This document shows positions 1 to 7,450 of a stretch of 64,000 bases of DNA, one piece after another. The stretch lies in NCBI RefSeq assembly GCF_048020265.1, contig NZ_CP171843.1:434001-498000 (forward strand), in the 5' to 3' direction. Below the pieces are notes generated by a model, which worked only from the letters and a program-made list of their open reading frames with translations, was not told where the DNA came from and ran no database searches. The translations under genes and the position numbers were made by a program. Every line of letters begins with the position of its first letter. Within the stretch, counting starts at the first letter, position 1. The stretch comes from Limnohabitans_A sp048020265. Lineage in GTDB: Bacteria; Pseudomonadota; Gammaproteobacteria; Burkholderiales; Burkholderiaceae_C.

Positions 1-368
1 AACTCATGGGTCTGACCGCGCACCAGATGACGGCCCTGATCGGCGGCATGCGCGTGCTGGGCACCAACCACGGCGGCAGTCAGCACGGTGTGTTCACTGA
101 CCGGGTGGGGGTCTTGAGCAACGACTTCTTTGTGGCCTTGACCGACATGGCTTACCAGTGGAAGTCCACGGGGCGCAACTCGTACGACATCTGCGACCGC
201 AAAACAGGCCAGGCCAAGTGGACGGCCAGCCGGGTGGATTTGGTGTTTGGCTCCAACTCGGTCTTGCGGGCTTATGCCGAGGTCTACGCGCAAGACGACA
301 ACCGCGAGAAGTTGGCGCGGGACTTCGTGGCTACCTGGACCCAGGTGATGAACGCCGACCGCTTCTGA
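1..368 (+). CDS. katG: Catalase-peroxidase, C-terminal fragment (cut by window edge)
   Basis: This is the C-terminal end of KatG, a heme enzyme that removes hydrogen peroxide by catalase and peroxidase activity. The frame is open from the left edge and stops with TGA at 366-368, so only about the last 121 residues are present; the heme-binding N-terminal domain lies outside the window. Family landmarks are visible: GGMRVLGTNHGG near the left end, then HGVFTDR, LSNDFF, RVDLVFGSNS, AYAEVYAQDD and the terminal VMNADRF. These match the non-catalytic C-terminal domain of bacterial KatG closely. The gene faces the next gene tail to tail, with a strong hairpin between them. Identification is secure; nothing can be said about its promoter or the active site. 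Confidence 0.95.
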   Translation, partial: LMGLTAHQMTALIGGMRVLGTNHGGSQHGVFTDRVGVLSNDFFVALTDMAYQWKSTGRNSYDICDRKTGQAKWTASRVDLVFGSNSVLRAYAEVYAQDDNREKLARDFVATWTQVMNADRF

Positions 369-377
369 AGTGGCTTT

Positions 378-405
378 GACGTGAAGGCCGCAAGGCCTTC
401 ACGTC
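378..405. terminator. GCAA-capped hairpin between convergent genes
   Basis: A perfect 12-bp stem (378-389 with 394-405) is closed by a GCAA tetraloop. It sits between the katG stop and the stop of the leftward ABC gene, whose stop codon (404-406) lies in the right arm. No T-run follows on either strand, so it is a weak intrinsic terminator at best, but it could stabilise both 3' ends. Confidence 0.5.
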
Positions 406-1021
406 ATGTCGGTGCGCTCAGGTACAGCACGCTGGTCAGCGGCAAATCGTCCGGCGCTTCGTAATCGGCCACGATCCAGGCGCGGTCAGTTGCTTCAGCG
501 GCTTCTCGCAAAAACGCCTTGATGGTCTTGACCGAGTTCTGGTCGAGCGAGACAAAGGGCTGGTCCAGCAGGGTCACCGTTGCACCCGAGGCCAGGCCGG
601 CGATCAACATGACCTTGCGGCGGGTGCCAGTGGAGAGCATGTAAAGCGGTTTGTGCCGATGCCTTTCCATGTCGAGCGCTTCGGACAAGTCTTGCAGCAA
701 TGCGCAGTTCCATTGGGGGTAACGGGTGCGCCATTGTTCCCAGCAGGCTTGTACCGTGGTCTGGTCGTGTTCTGGGCCTTTCAGGTCTGCCCAAAACACC
801 TCGCCTGGCGGCATGTGCACGCTTCCGCCGAGCGCTTGCAAATCTCCGGACAACAGACGCAACAGGCTGGTTTTGCCACAGCCTTCGTCCCCGCATACCC
901 AGTGCAGGCCGGCAGACCATTTGAAACTCAGCCTTTGGATGACCGCATGGTCCGCTGGCCCGCCGCTGAGGGCGTGGGTTTGCAGCAAAAAAGGTGCAGA
1001 GGGTGTAGGTGAAGACGACAT
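404..1021 (-). CDS. ABC-type ATPase-like protein with degenerate catalytic motifs
   Basis: This 205-residue protein has the fold signature of an ABC transporter ATP-binding subunit of the small CcmA-like size class. The Walker A motif GDEGCGKTS is at residues 44-52, an LSTGTRR signature at 129-135 and Walker B at about 148-155. Two catalytic positions deviate. The Walker B strand ends LLDQP, so the usual catalytic glutamate is glutamine, and the region expected to hold the switch histidine reads WIVADYEAP without a histidine. Hydrolysis may therefore be slow or absent. No permease gene is adjacent: katG lies downstream and nudB diverges upstream. The substrate is unknown; a role as a regulatory or nucleotide-sensing ABC protein is possible but is inference. 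Confidence 0.75.
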   Translation of the reverse strand: MSSSPTPSAPFLLQTHALSGGPADHAVIQRLSFKWSAGLHWVCGDEGCGKTSLLRLLSGDLQALGGSVHMPPGEVFWADLKGPEHDQTTVQACWEQWRTRYPQWNCALLQDLSEALDMERHRHKPLYMLSTGTRRKVMLIAGLASGATVTLLDQPFVSLDQNSVKTIKAFLREAAEATDRAWIVADYEAPDDLPLTSVLYLSAPT

Positions 1022-1062
1022 GGCGCAATCCTAGCAAGACCCGAGCTGCCTAGAATGGCTGC

Positions 1063-1530
1063 GTGACTTCCATGATCTACAAAATTCCCGAATCCGTGCT
1101 GGTGGTGATTTACACCCCTTGCGGACAGGTCTTGCTCATTTGCCGTGCCGATGCGGGCACCTGGCAGTCGGTCACCGGCAGCAAGGACCATCCGCAAGAA
1201 AGCTGGGCAGACACAGCGGTGCGCGAGGTGCAGGAAGAAACCGGTATCGATGCGCTGCACCCTGCTTGCCAATTGCAGGATTGGCAGCTGGAGAATGTGT
1301 ACGAGATTTACCCGGCCTGGCGCTGGCGCTACCACCCCGAGGTCAGCCGCAACACCGAGCGGGTGTTTGGCTTGCGCGTGCCCGAGCCCAGCCCCATCAC
1401 CTTGAGCCCTACCGAACACACCGAGTGGCAGTGGCTTCATTGGCAGGCGGCGGCAGACCATTGCTTTTCTGCCTCCAACGCCGAGGCCATCCTCATGCTG
1501 CCACGCTTTGACCAGCAGGTGGGCCGATGA
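1063..1530 (+). CDS. nudB: Dihydroneopterin triphosphate diphosphatase (Nudix hydrolase)
   Basis: This 155-residue Nudix hydrolase resembles NudB, which removes pyrophosphate from dihydroneopterin triphosphate in folate synthesis. The Nudix box is visible at about residues 39-62, with REVQEETGI as its core; the glycine-to-glutamate spacing is one residue longer than the general consensus. The N-terminal IPESVLVVIYTPCGQVLL and the TGSKDHPQESW segment are NudB-like. The frame opens with GTG at 1063; an ATG at 1072 is an alternative start. The stop overlaps the ATG of the next gene (ATGA at 1527-1530), so the two are translationally coupled. folE, which makes the substrate of this enzyme, lies about 2 kb downstream on the same strand, which supports the folate assignment. 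Confidence 0.88.
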   Translation: MTSMIYKIPESVLVVIYTPCGQVLLICRADAGTWQSVTGSKDHPQESWADTAVREVQEETGIDALHPACQLQDWQLENVYEIYPAWRWRYHPEVSRNTERVFGLRVPEPSPITLSPTEHTEWQWLHWQAAADHCFSASNAEAILMLPRFDQQVGR

Positions 1531-2282
1531 TGCCCCAGCGCCACGAGCACCCGGTCTTGCGGGTGGCCACTTACAACATCCACAAGGGTGTGCAAGGCTT
1601 GGGGCCAGCGCGGCGGCTGGAGATTCACAACCTGGGCCATGCGGTGGAGCAACTCGACGCCGACATCGTGTGCCTGCAAGAGGTGCGCCGCATGCACCGC
1701 CGCGAGGAGCGCTATTTTTCGCATTGGCCGAGCGTGCCGCAAGCCGATTACCTGGCCCCCGAAGGTTATGCGTCGGTGTACCGCACCAACGCCATCACCC
1801 GCCACGGCGAGCACGGCAATGCCTTGTTGTCGCGCTGGCCTGTGCTGTCACACCAGCACCAGGACATCTCGGACCACCGTTTTGAGCAGCGGGGTTTGTT
1901 GCACACCGAAGTGCAGGTGGTGGACCGCGTGGTGCATGTGATCGTGGTGCACCTGGGCCTGGTGCCTGCCAGCCGCTTGCGCCAGGTGGCGCAGTTGTTG
2001 GCGTTTGTTGACCAGACCATCCCTCCCGATGCACCTGTGCTGGTGGCGGGTGACTTCAACGATTGGGGTACCGGACTGGGGCGGCGCATGGCCAGCGCGG
2101 GTTTTCGCGAATGGCGCGAGCAGCCCACGCCCACCTACCCGTCGAGACTGCCGCTGAACCAGCTGGACCATGTGTATGCCCGTGGTTTGACGCCGCTTCA
2201 TGCCATGGCCCCAACGGGGCGCATTTGGCAGCGCATGTCGGACCACTTGCCCCTGGTGGCCGAATTCGCCTGGATCGACTGA
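1527..2282 (+). CDS. Endonuclease/exonuclease/phosphatase family protein
   Basis: This 251-residue metal-dependent phosphoesterase is of the endonuclease/exonuclease/phosphatase superfamily. Catalytic landmarks are TYNIHKG (Asn17), CLQEV (Glu52), VHLG (His142), the GDFND block at 175-179 and the C-terminal SDH (Asp239-His240). No signal peptide is visible, so it is probably cytoplasmic. The true substrate is not deducible; in many proteobacteria a homologue sits directly next to a cardiolipin synthase, as here, which suggests a phospholipid-related or nucleic-acid phosphodiester substrate. It overlaps nudB by four bases, and the cardiolipin synthase begins two bases after its stop. Confidence 0.85.
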   Translation: MMPQRHEHPVLRVATYNIHKGVQGLGPARRLEIHNLGHAVEQLDADIVCLQEVRRMHRREERYFSHWPSVPQADYLAPEGYASVYRTNAITRHGEHGNALLSRWPVLSHQHQDISDHRFEQRGLLHTEVQVVDRVVHVIVVHLGLVPASRLRQVAQLLAFVDQTIPPDAPVLVAGDFNDWGTGLGRRMASAGFREWREQPTPTYPSRLPLNQLDHVYARGLTPLHAMAPTGRIWQRMSDHLPLVAEFAWID

Positions 2283-2284
2283 CC

Positions 2285-3511
2285 ATGCGCCACGGCATGT
2301 CTTTGCGAGATGGCCATCAGATTCGCCTGATCGAGGGGGGGCAGGCTTATTTTGAAGCGCTGGTGGCCGCCCTGGAACAGGCCCGGTCGCAGGTGCACAT
2401 CGAGACCTATATTTTTGACTTTCATGGTGCCGCCTCGCGGGTGGCCGAGGCGCTCGAGCGTGCGGCCTTGCGGGGGGTGCGTGTCTGGGTGGTGGTCGAT
2501 GGTGTGGGCACATTGGCTCTGCCCCTCGCGTGGCGGGAACGTTTTGCGCGAGCCGGGGTGGATTGGCGGATTTACTCGCCCCTGGGCACTTTGGGCTTGT
2601 TGATCCCCAGCCGTTGGCGGCGCTTGCACCGCAAGCTGTGCGTGATCGATGGCCATCTGGCTTTTTGTGGTGGCATCAACATCCTGGACGATTGGTACGA
2701 CCCGCACCACGGCGCCTTGCTCCAGCCTCGGCTGGACTTTGCCGTTTGCGCGAGGGGGGCTTTGGTGCAACAGATGCAGGAAACCATGGCGCAGCTGTGG
2801 TGGCGCATTGAGGGGGTGCGGCATGTGCGGCAGCAACAGTTTCCGGAAGCTTTCAGTTCGTTTCGGGCAGCGGGCCTGCATGCGCCTTGGGTGCAGCACA
2901 CTGAACCGCCTGAGGGGCACTTGGTGGCCAAGGCCGGGCTTTTGCTGCGTGACAACGTGCTCAACCGCAGCCAGATCGAGCGTGCCTATCTGAAGGCCAT
3001 CGGTGCGGCCCGACACGAAATCGTCATCGCCAATGCCTACTTCCTGCCTGGTCGACGTTTGCGCAAGGCCCTGATCCATGCGGCGCAAAGGGGGGTGCGT
3101 GTGCGTTTGCTGCTGCAAGGGCGTTACGAATACTTCATGCAATACCACGCCGCCCGCCCGGTCTATGGGGTCTTGCTGGATGCGGGTGTCGAAATCCACG
3201 AGTACACCGCCAGTTTTTTGCACGCCAAGGTGGCCGTGGTCGATCCGGACAACGACAGGCCCTGGGCCACGGTGGGTTCCTCCAACCTGGACCCACTGAG
3301 CTTGCTGCTGGCGCGTGAGGCGAATGTGGTGGTGGCCGACAAAGCCTTTGCCAAGCAGCTGCACCAGCGCTTGCACCTGGCCATCGAGCAGCAAAGCACC
3401 GCGGTGGTGGCCGCCCATTACACCCAAAGGCCCTGGCACCAAAGACTGCGCGACCGCATCGCTTTCGGTTTGATGCGTTTGGCCTTGTTCCTGACCGGCA
3501 ACCGCTATTGA
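2285..3511 (+). CDS. clsB: Cardiolipin synthase, ClsB type (phospholipase D family)
   Basis: This 408-residue membrane-associated enzyme should form cardiolipin by phosphatidyl transfer. It has the two HKD catalytic motifs of the phospholipase D superfamily: HRKLCVIDG (His115, Lys117, Asp122) and HAKVAVVDP (His313, Lys315, Asp320), each followed by a GG or GSSN stretch. It lacks the two long N-terminal membrane helices of ClsA, which fits the ClsB branch. I chose the ATG at 2285, two bases after the stop of the preceding gene; the frame is open further upstream, but that stretch lies inside the neighbour. It is the third gene of a tightly packed nudB-EEP-cls group. Confidence 0.88.
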   Translation: MRHGMSLRDGHQIRLIEGGQAYFEALVAALEQARSQVHIETYIFDFHGAASRVAEALERAALRGVRVWVVVDGVGTLALPLAWRERFARAGVDWRIYSPLGTLGLLIPSRWRRLHRKLCVIDGHLAFCGGINILDDWYDPHHGALLQPRLDFAVCARGALVQQMQETMAQLWWRIEGVRHVRQQQFPEAFSSFRAAGLHAPWVQHTEPPEGHLVAKAGLLLRDNVLNRSQIERAYLKAIGAARHEIVIANAYFLPGRRLRKALIHAAQRGVRVRLLLQGRYEYFMQYHAARPVYGVLLDAGVEIHEYTASFLHAKVAVVDPDNDRPWATVGSSNLDPLSLLLAREANVVVADKAFAKQLHQRLHLAIEQQSTAVVAAHYTQRPWHQRLRDRIAFGLMRLALFLTGNRY

Positions 3512-3614
3512 GCGGGTGATCCCCCCCGCTCGTCATGGGCGTTTGCTGGTCGCGGGGGTGCGCCTCCCAATCGCTGTTACGATGATTGCCATGTTAATGA
3601 AAGTCCTAGACGCC

Positions 3615-4325
3615 ATGACTGCTTCTGCTGCCACGCCCGAAGACGAAGGTGTACCTGTCTCCGTCAAGATCCGCGAGCGCATCCATGCTGCCCGCAAACG
3701 CTTCCACGCCAACGACAACATTGCCGAGTTCATTGAGCCCGGCGAGCTGGAACAGTTGCTGGACGAAGTCACCGACAAGATGGCGGGCGTGCTTGATAGC
3801 CTGGTGATCGACACGGTGAACGATCACAACACCGGCGACACCGCCCGCCGTGTGGCCAAAATGTATTTGAAGGAAGTCTTCAAGGGCCGCTATGTGGAAG
3901 GCCCCGAGATCACCGAATTCCCCAATGCCGAGCACCTGAACGAGCTGATGATCGTCGGCCCCATCACCGTGCGCAGTGCCTGCAGCCACCACTTTTGCCC
4001 TGTCATTGGCAAGATCTGGATCGGTGTGTTGCCCAACGAGCACACCAACGTGATTGGCCTGTCCAAATACGCCCGCTTGGCCGAATGGATCATGGGCCGC
4101 CCTCAGATCCAGGAAGAAGCCGTGGTACAACTGGCCGACCTGATTCAGCGCAAAACCCAGCCCGATGGTCTGGCCATCGTGATGGAAGCGAGCCACTACT
4201 GCATGGGCTGGCGCGGTGTGAAGGACATGGACAGCAAGATGATCAATTCGGTCATGCGTGGCGCATTCCTCAAAGACGTGAATCTGCGTCGTGAATTTTT
4301 GGCCCTGATTCCCGGAAGGAACTGA
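3615..4325 (+). CDS. folE: GTP cyclohydrolase I
   Basis: This enzyme (236 residues from the chosen ATG) converts GTP to 7,8-dihydroneopterin triphosphate, the first step of tetrahydrofolate synthesis. The zinc site is visible in SACSHHFCPV and SHYCMGWRGV (the Cys and His ligands of the family), along with HTNVIGLSKYAR and QPDGLAIVMEA. ATG codons at 3591 and 3597 are in frame; I prefer 3615 (MTASAATPEDEG) because the conserved core starts soon after and no better ribosome site precedes the earlier ones. The product is the substrate of the NudB-like enzyme encoded upstream. A blue-light BLUF gene follows three bases after the stop and is probably co-transcribed. Confidence 0.93.
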   Translation: MTASAATPEDEGVPVSVKIRERIHAARKRFHANDNIAEFIEPGELEQLLDEVTDKMAGVLDSLVIDTVNDHNTGDTARRVAKMYLKEVFKGRYVEGPEITEFPNAEHLNELMIVGPITVRSACSHHFCPVIGKIWIGVLPNEHTNVIGLSKYARLAEWIMGRPQIQEEAVVQLADLIQRKTQPDGLAIVMEASHYCMGWRGVKDMDSKMINSVMRGAFLKDVNLRREFLALIPGRN

Positions 4326-4328
4326 ACC

Positions 4329-4751
4329 ATGTTGGTCCGTTTGCTCTATGCCAGCCGCACGGTCGATCCGCGCCCTGAAACCATCGAATCCATCCTGGCC
4401 CAATCGCGCCAGTTCAATCCCAGCACCGGTATCACAGGTATTTTGTGTTACGGAGGTGGCATCTTCTTGCAGGCCATTGAGGGTGGACGCTTGGCCGTGA
4501 GCGAGCTCTACGGCCACATCCAAAAAGACCCGCGCCACACCGATGTCGTTTTGCTTCATTACGAAGAAATCGCTGAGCGCCGTTTTGGCGGTTGGACTAT
4601 GGGCCAGGTGGACACATCGCGTGTCAACACCAACATCTTGCTCAAGTACTCCGAGCGTGCCGAACTGGACCCGTACAACGTGTCGGGCAAAGTCTCATTG
4701 GCGTTGCTTGAGGAGTTGATGGCCACGGCCTCCATCATCGGTAGGGCCTGA
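4329..4751 (+). CDS. BLUF-domain blue-light photoreceptor, single domain
   Basis: This 140-residue protein consists of one BLUF domain, which binds FAD and senses blue light through rearranged hydrogen bonds around the flavin. The key residues are all in place: Tyr7 (LLYAS), Asn30 (QFNPSTGITG), Gln48 (FLQAIEG) and the Trp89/Met91 pair in RFGGWTMG. There is no output domain, so it must signal by binding a partner, as known for short BLUF proteins. It starts three bases after the folE stop and is followed within four bases by a DUF429 gene, giving a folE-BLUF-DUF429 group. Photoactivity is inferred from complete conservation of the flavin-site residues; the partner is unknown. Confidence 0.92.
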   Translation: MLVRLLYASRTVDPRPETIESILAQSRQFNPSTGITGILCYGGGIFLQAIEGGRLAVSELYGHIQKDPRHTDVVLLHYEEIAERRFGGWTMGQVDTSRVNTNILLKYSERAELDPYNVSGKVSLALLEELMATASIIGRA

Positions 4752-4755
4752 GCCC

Positions 4756-5571
4756 ATGCAGCTGATTGGCTGCGATTTTTCCAGCAGCCCCACCAGACGC
4801 AAACCCATTGTGCTGGCGCAGGGCCAAGCCAGGCAGGGCCGGGTACAACTGCAGGCGCTGCAGACCTTTGACACGCTGAATGCTTTTGGCCAATGGCTGG
4901 CCCAGCCTGCCGATTGGGTGGGTGGTTTTGACCTGCCTTTTGGCCTGCCGCGTGAATTGGTGCAGGCCCTCGGCTGGCCCACCGACTGGGCTGCGTGCAT
5001 GGACCACTACTGCGCCCTGGAGCGCCCCCAAATTCGCGAGCAGTTTGCAGCGTTTTGCAACGCCCGTCCGGTGGGTGGCAAGTTCGCGCACCGCGCAGCC
5101 GATAAACCCGCAGGCTCCAGCCCCTCCATGAAGTGGGTCAACCCGCCTGTGGCCTACATGCTGCACGCGGGTGTTCCTCTGTTGCGGCAGGCGGGCGTGC
5201 ATTTGCCCGGTTTGCATGCGGGCGATGCTCGCCGCGTGGCGCTGGAGGCCTATCCTGGATTGTTAGCGCGTGAGGTGCTGGGCAACACCAGCTATAAAAG
5301 CGACGACAAAGCCAAACAAACGCCTGAGCGCTTATTGGCCCGGCGTGAACTCTTGAGCGCCTTGGAGCGCGGCCAGACCCGCCTGGGCCTGCGCCTGATG
5401 GCCAGCAATGCGCTGCTGGGCCGACTGGCCGATGATGCCAACGGCGACGCTTTGGACGCCACCTTGTGCCTGATGCAAGCGGCCTGGGCGCAACAGCAGC
5501 ATGATGCGGGGCACCCGCAATATGGTTTACCGCCTTGTGATCCGCTTGAAGGCTGGATCGTCACAGCCTGA
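4756..5571 (+). CDS. DUF429 family protein (predicted RNase H-like fold)
   Basis: This 271-residue protein belongs to the DUF429 family, whose members are predicted to have an RNase H-like fold; no biochemical role is established. The N-terminal strand MQLIGCDFSSSPTRRKPIV carries the Asp typical of the family, GGFDLPFGLPRE follows at about residue 55, and EAYPGLLAREVLG near residue 165 and a late acidic segment (DALDATLCLM) are also conserved. It starts four bases after the BLUF stop and ends 18 bases from the convergent polymerase gene. Whether it works with the BLUF protein is unknown; tight spacing suggests only co-expression. Confidence 0.75.
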   Translation: MQLIGCDFSSSPTRRKPIVLAQGQARQGRVQLQALQTFDTLNAFGQWLAQPADWVGGFDLPFGLPRELVQALGWPTDWAACMDHYCALERPQIREQFAAFCNARPVGGKFAHRAADKPAGSSPSMKWVNPPVAYMLHAGVPLLRQAGVHLPGLHAGDARRVALEAYPGLLAREVLGNTSYKSDDKAKQTPERLLARRELLSALERGQTRLGLRLMASNALLGRLADDANGDALDATLCLMQAAWAQQQHDAGHPQYGLPPCDPLEGWIVTA

Positions 5572-5589
5572 GCGGCATGGCGTTGGTGT

Positions 5590-6870
5590 TCAGCGTTCCG
5601 TCTCCAAGTCCGGAATACGGTTGAACGCGATGCGCATGGGCGCAGCGTCCAAAGCATGGTGGGCGCTGGCAAAGTACACCGCATTTTTGCCATGCGCACG
5701 GTTGAGCGCGTCCATCGCCGACATCAGCCGGGCCCGGTCTCGGTGGACTTCGTGGTTTTGTTTCGTCTGTGCAGCGCGGTCGGTGGGCGTTTCTTCCGGT
5801 GTTTCAAACAAATCGGGCGTGTGCTGACTCGCCAGCACCAGCCCGCACAGCTGCACCCCCACGGCCTTGGGGCGCTGCAGCTGGTGCAGGCCGCTGAACC
5901 ACAGCGTGTCCAGCGTGTGCAGCAAAAAGCCCGTGTCTTGCGTCTCGCCCACATGGGCATAGCGCTCACCCCCCGCCTCACGCTGCCAGCGGTGTTCACA
6001 GCGCACAAACACCTGCATGGCCGTGGCATAAAAGCCCTGCTTGCGCAGCCGCATCGCGGCTTTTTGCGTCAGGCGGTGCAGCACTTCGCGGGCACCTGCG
6101 GGGTGGCGTAATTCGGGCGGCAGCACATGCGAATGCCCGAGCGACCGCGCTACCGTAGAGCGTGGTCCGTACCACTGGCCGCGCAGTTTGTCGTACATCT
6201 CGGACCCCGCCACACCGCCCCAGGCCGTGTGCAGCAAATCACGCGGCGCGGCATACAGCTGCGCCATCGTCTCGATGCCGCAGCGCGACAGGCGCTCGCG
6301 CATGCGCGGGCCAATGCCTTGCAGGGCCGAGAGCTTGAGGTGCAGCAGTCGCTCGGGTAATTCGTGCAGCTCGATGACCGTCATGCCATCGGGCTTGTGC
6401 ATATCGCTTGCCAACTTGCCCAAGAGCGTGTTGGGCGCTATGCCAATGGACGTGCGCATGCACTCGCCCACCTCGGCCAGCAGCGCCTTTTTGATCTGCT
6501 GGGCCAGTGCCACCGCGCGTTCGCGCTCGCGCCAGCGGCCCGTCAACTCGCACTCCATCTCGTCAATGCTCACCACCTGCCGCACTTGTGCCAGCCGGTC
6601 CACCACGGCCACGGCCTGCTGGTGTACCTGCACATACTTGGCATGGTCGGCCAGCACCAGCGCAATGCCCGGGCACATGCGTTTGGCGTCCGCCACCCGG
6701 GTACCTGTCTTGACCCCAAAGGCCTTAGCTTCGTAACTGGCCGCAATGCAGCAGGACGAATCTGCCATGACCGGCACCACCCCGACCGGTCGCCCACGCA
6801 AGGCCGGATCGAGCTGCTGCTCGACCGAGGCGAAGTAACTGTTGAAGTCGATGAAAAGAGAGCGGAGCAT
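5590..6870 (-). CDS. Y-family (DinB/UmuC-like) translesion DNA polymerase
   Basis: This 426-residue Y-family polymerase should synthesise past DNA lesions. The palm metal ligands are visible as Asp8 in LFIDFNSYFASVEQ and the pair SIDEME (Asp103-Glu104); Phe13 is the steric-gate position. The helix-hairpin-helix part reads LQGIGPRMRERLSRCG, and a little-finger domain follows. The C-terminus (about residues 350-426) is longer than in E. coli Pol IV, lacks an obvious clean beta-clamp motif and resembles the UmuC-like branch, but no umuD lies beside it. A canonical LexA box lies 11 bp upstream of the ATG, so damage induction is very likely. The gene is monocistronic. Confidence 0.88.
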   Translation of the reverse strand: MLRSLFIDFNSYFASVEQQLDPALRGRPVGVVPVMADSSCCIAASYEAKAFGVKTGTRVADAKRMCPGIALVLADHAKYVQVHQQAVAVVDRLAQVRQVVSIDEMECELTGRWRERERAVALAQQIKKALLAEVGECMRTSIGIAPNTLLGKLASDMHKPDGMTVIELHELPERLLHLKLSALQGIGPRMRERLSRCGIETMAQLYAAPRDLLHTAWGGVAGSEMYDKLRGQWYGPRSTVARSLGHSHVLPPELRHPAGAREVLHRLTQKAAMRLRKQGFYATAMQVFVRCEHRWQREAGGERYAHVGETQDTGFLLHTLDTLWFSGLHQLQRPKAVGVQLCGLVLASQHTPDLFETPEETPTDRAAQTKQNHEVHRDRARLMSAMDALNRAHGKNAVYFASAHHALDAAPMRIAFNRIPDLETER

Positions 6871-6880
6871 GGGTCCGAAT

Positions 6881-6902
6881 ATACTGTAAATAAAAACAGT
6901 AT
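6881..6902 (-). promoter_or_regulatory. LexA (SOS) box upstream of the Y-family polymerase
   Basis: The sequence CTGT-N8-ACAG at 6884-6899 sits inside a longer palindrome (ATACTGT at 6881-6887, ACAGTAT at 6896-6902) with an A/T-only centre. This matches the LexA operator of gamma- and betaproteobacteria exactly in the conserved bases. It ends 11 bp before the polymerase start codon, where a repressor would block transcription initiation. Confidence 0.88.
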
Positions 6903-7047
6903 ATGAGACGCAGCTGCTTTAAAAACGCCAGACGCTTCAACGTGTGTGCGGCGTTGTGATCGTTGCCCAAAATGAAACCGAGGCACTGGGCCTTAGGATA
7001 CGCACAAGGGTTGATACTCATTGGCCAAGACCTCCGAGGAGATATTC

Positions 7048-7446
7048 ATGACAACACAAGGTTTTGCAGTGACCCACGCCAAGGACGCGCAGTTCGAAAA
7101 AGGGCTGCGCTCGTTTTTTGAATACCGCGATTTGGGCATGCGTGAGGCGACGGGCGGGCGCGTCACGGCCAGCGTGATCCGTGCTGCCGAAGGGGGTGCT
7201 TTTTCAAGCCAGCCGCATTTTCACAAGACGCAGTTTCAGTTGGTTTATGTGCTCAAGGGCTGGATCGAGTTCGAGTACGAAGGCCAGGGCGTGGTGAGGT
7301 TGGAGGCAGGTTCGTGCGTGCACCAGCCGCCTGAAATCCGCCACCGCGAACTGGGGCACAGCCACGATGTGGAGTTGCTGGAGGTGGTGCTGCCTGCTGA
7401 CTTCGAGACCGTGACGGCGGACGACGTGAACCCGAAAGAGGTCTGA
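7048..7446 (+). CDS. Cupin-domain protein
   Basis: This 132-residue protein has one cupin barrel. The first metal-binding motif is visible around residues 55-75 (HFHKTQFQLVYVLKGWIEF) and the second part around LEAGSCVHQPPEIRHRELG. No enzyme family can be assigned; small cupins of this kind are often sensors or metal-dependent dioxygenase-like proteins. I chose ATG 7048 because GAGGAG lies six bases upstream; the frame is open from a TTG at 7021, but that has no ribosome site. The stop is four bases before the ATG of the SbmA-like gene, so the two are probably one operon. Confidence 0.8.
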   Translation: MTTQGFAVTHAKDAQFEKGLRSFFEYRDLGMREATGGRVTASVIRAAEGGAFSSQPHFHKTQFQLVYVLKGWIEFEYEGQGVVRLEAGSCVHQPPEIRHRELGHSHDVELLEVVLPADFETVTADDVNPKEV

Positions 7447-7450
7447 GCCG

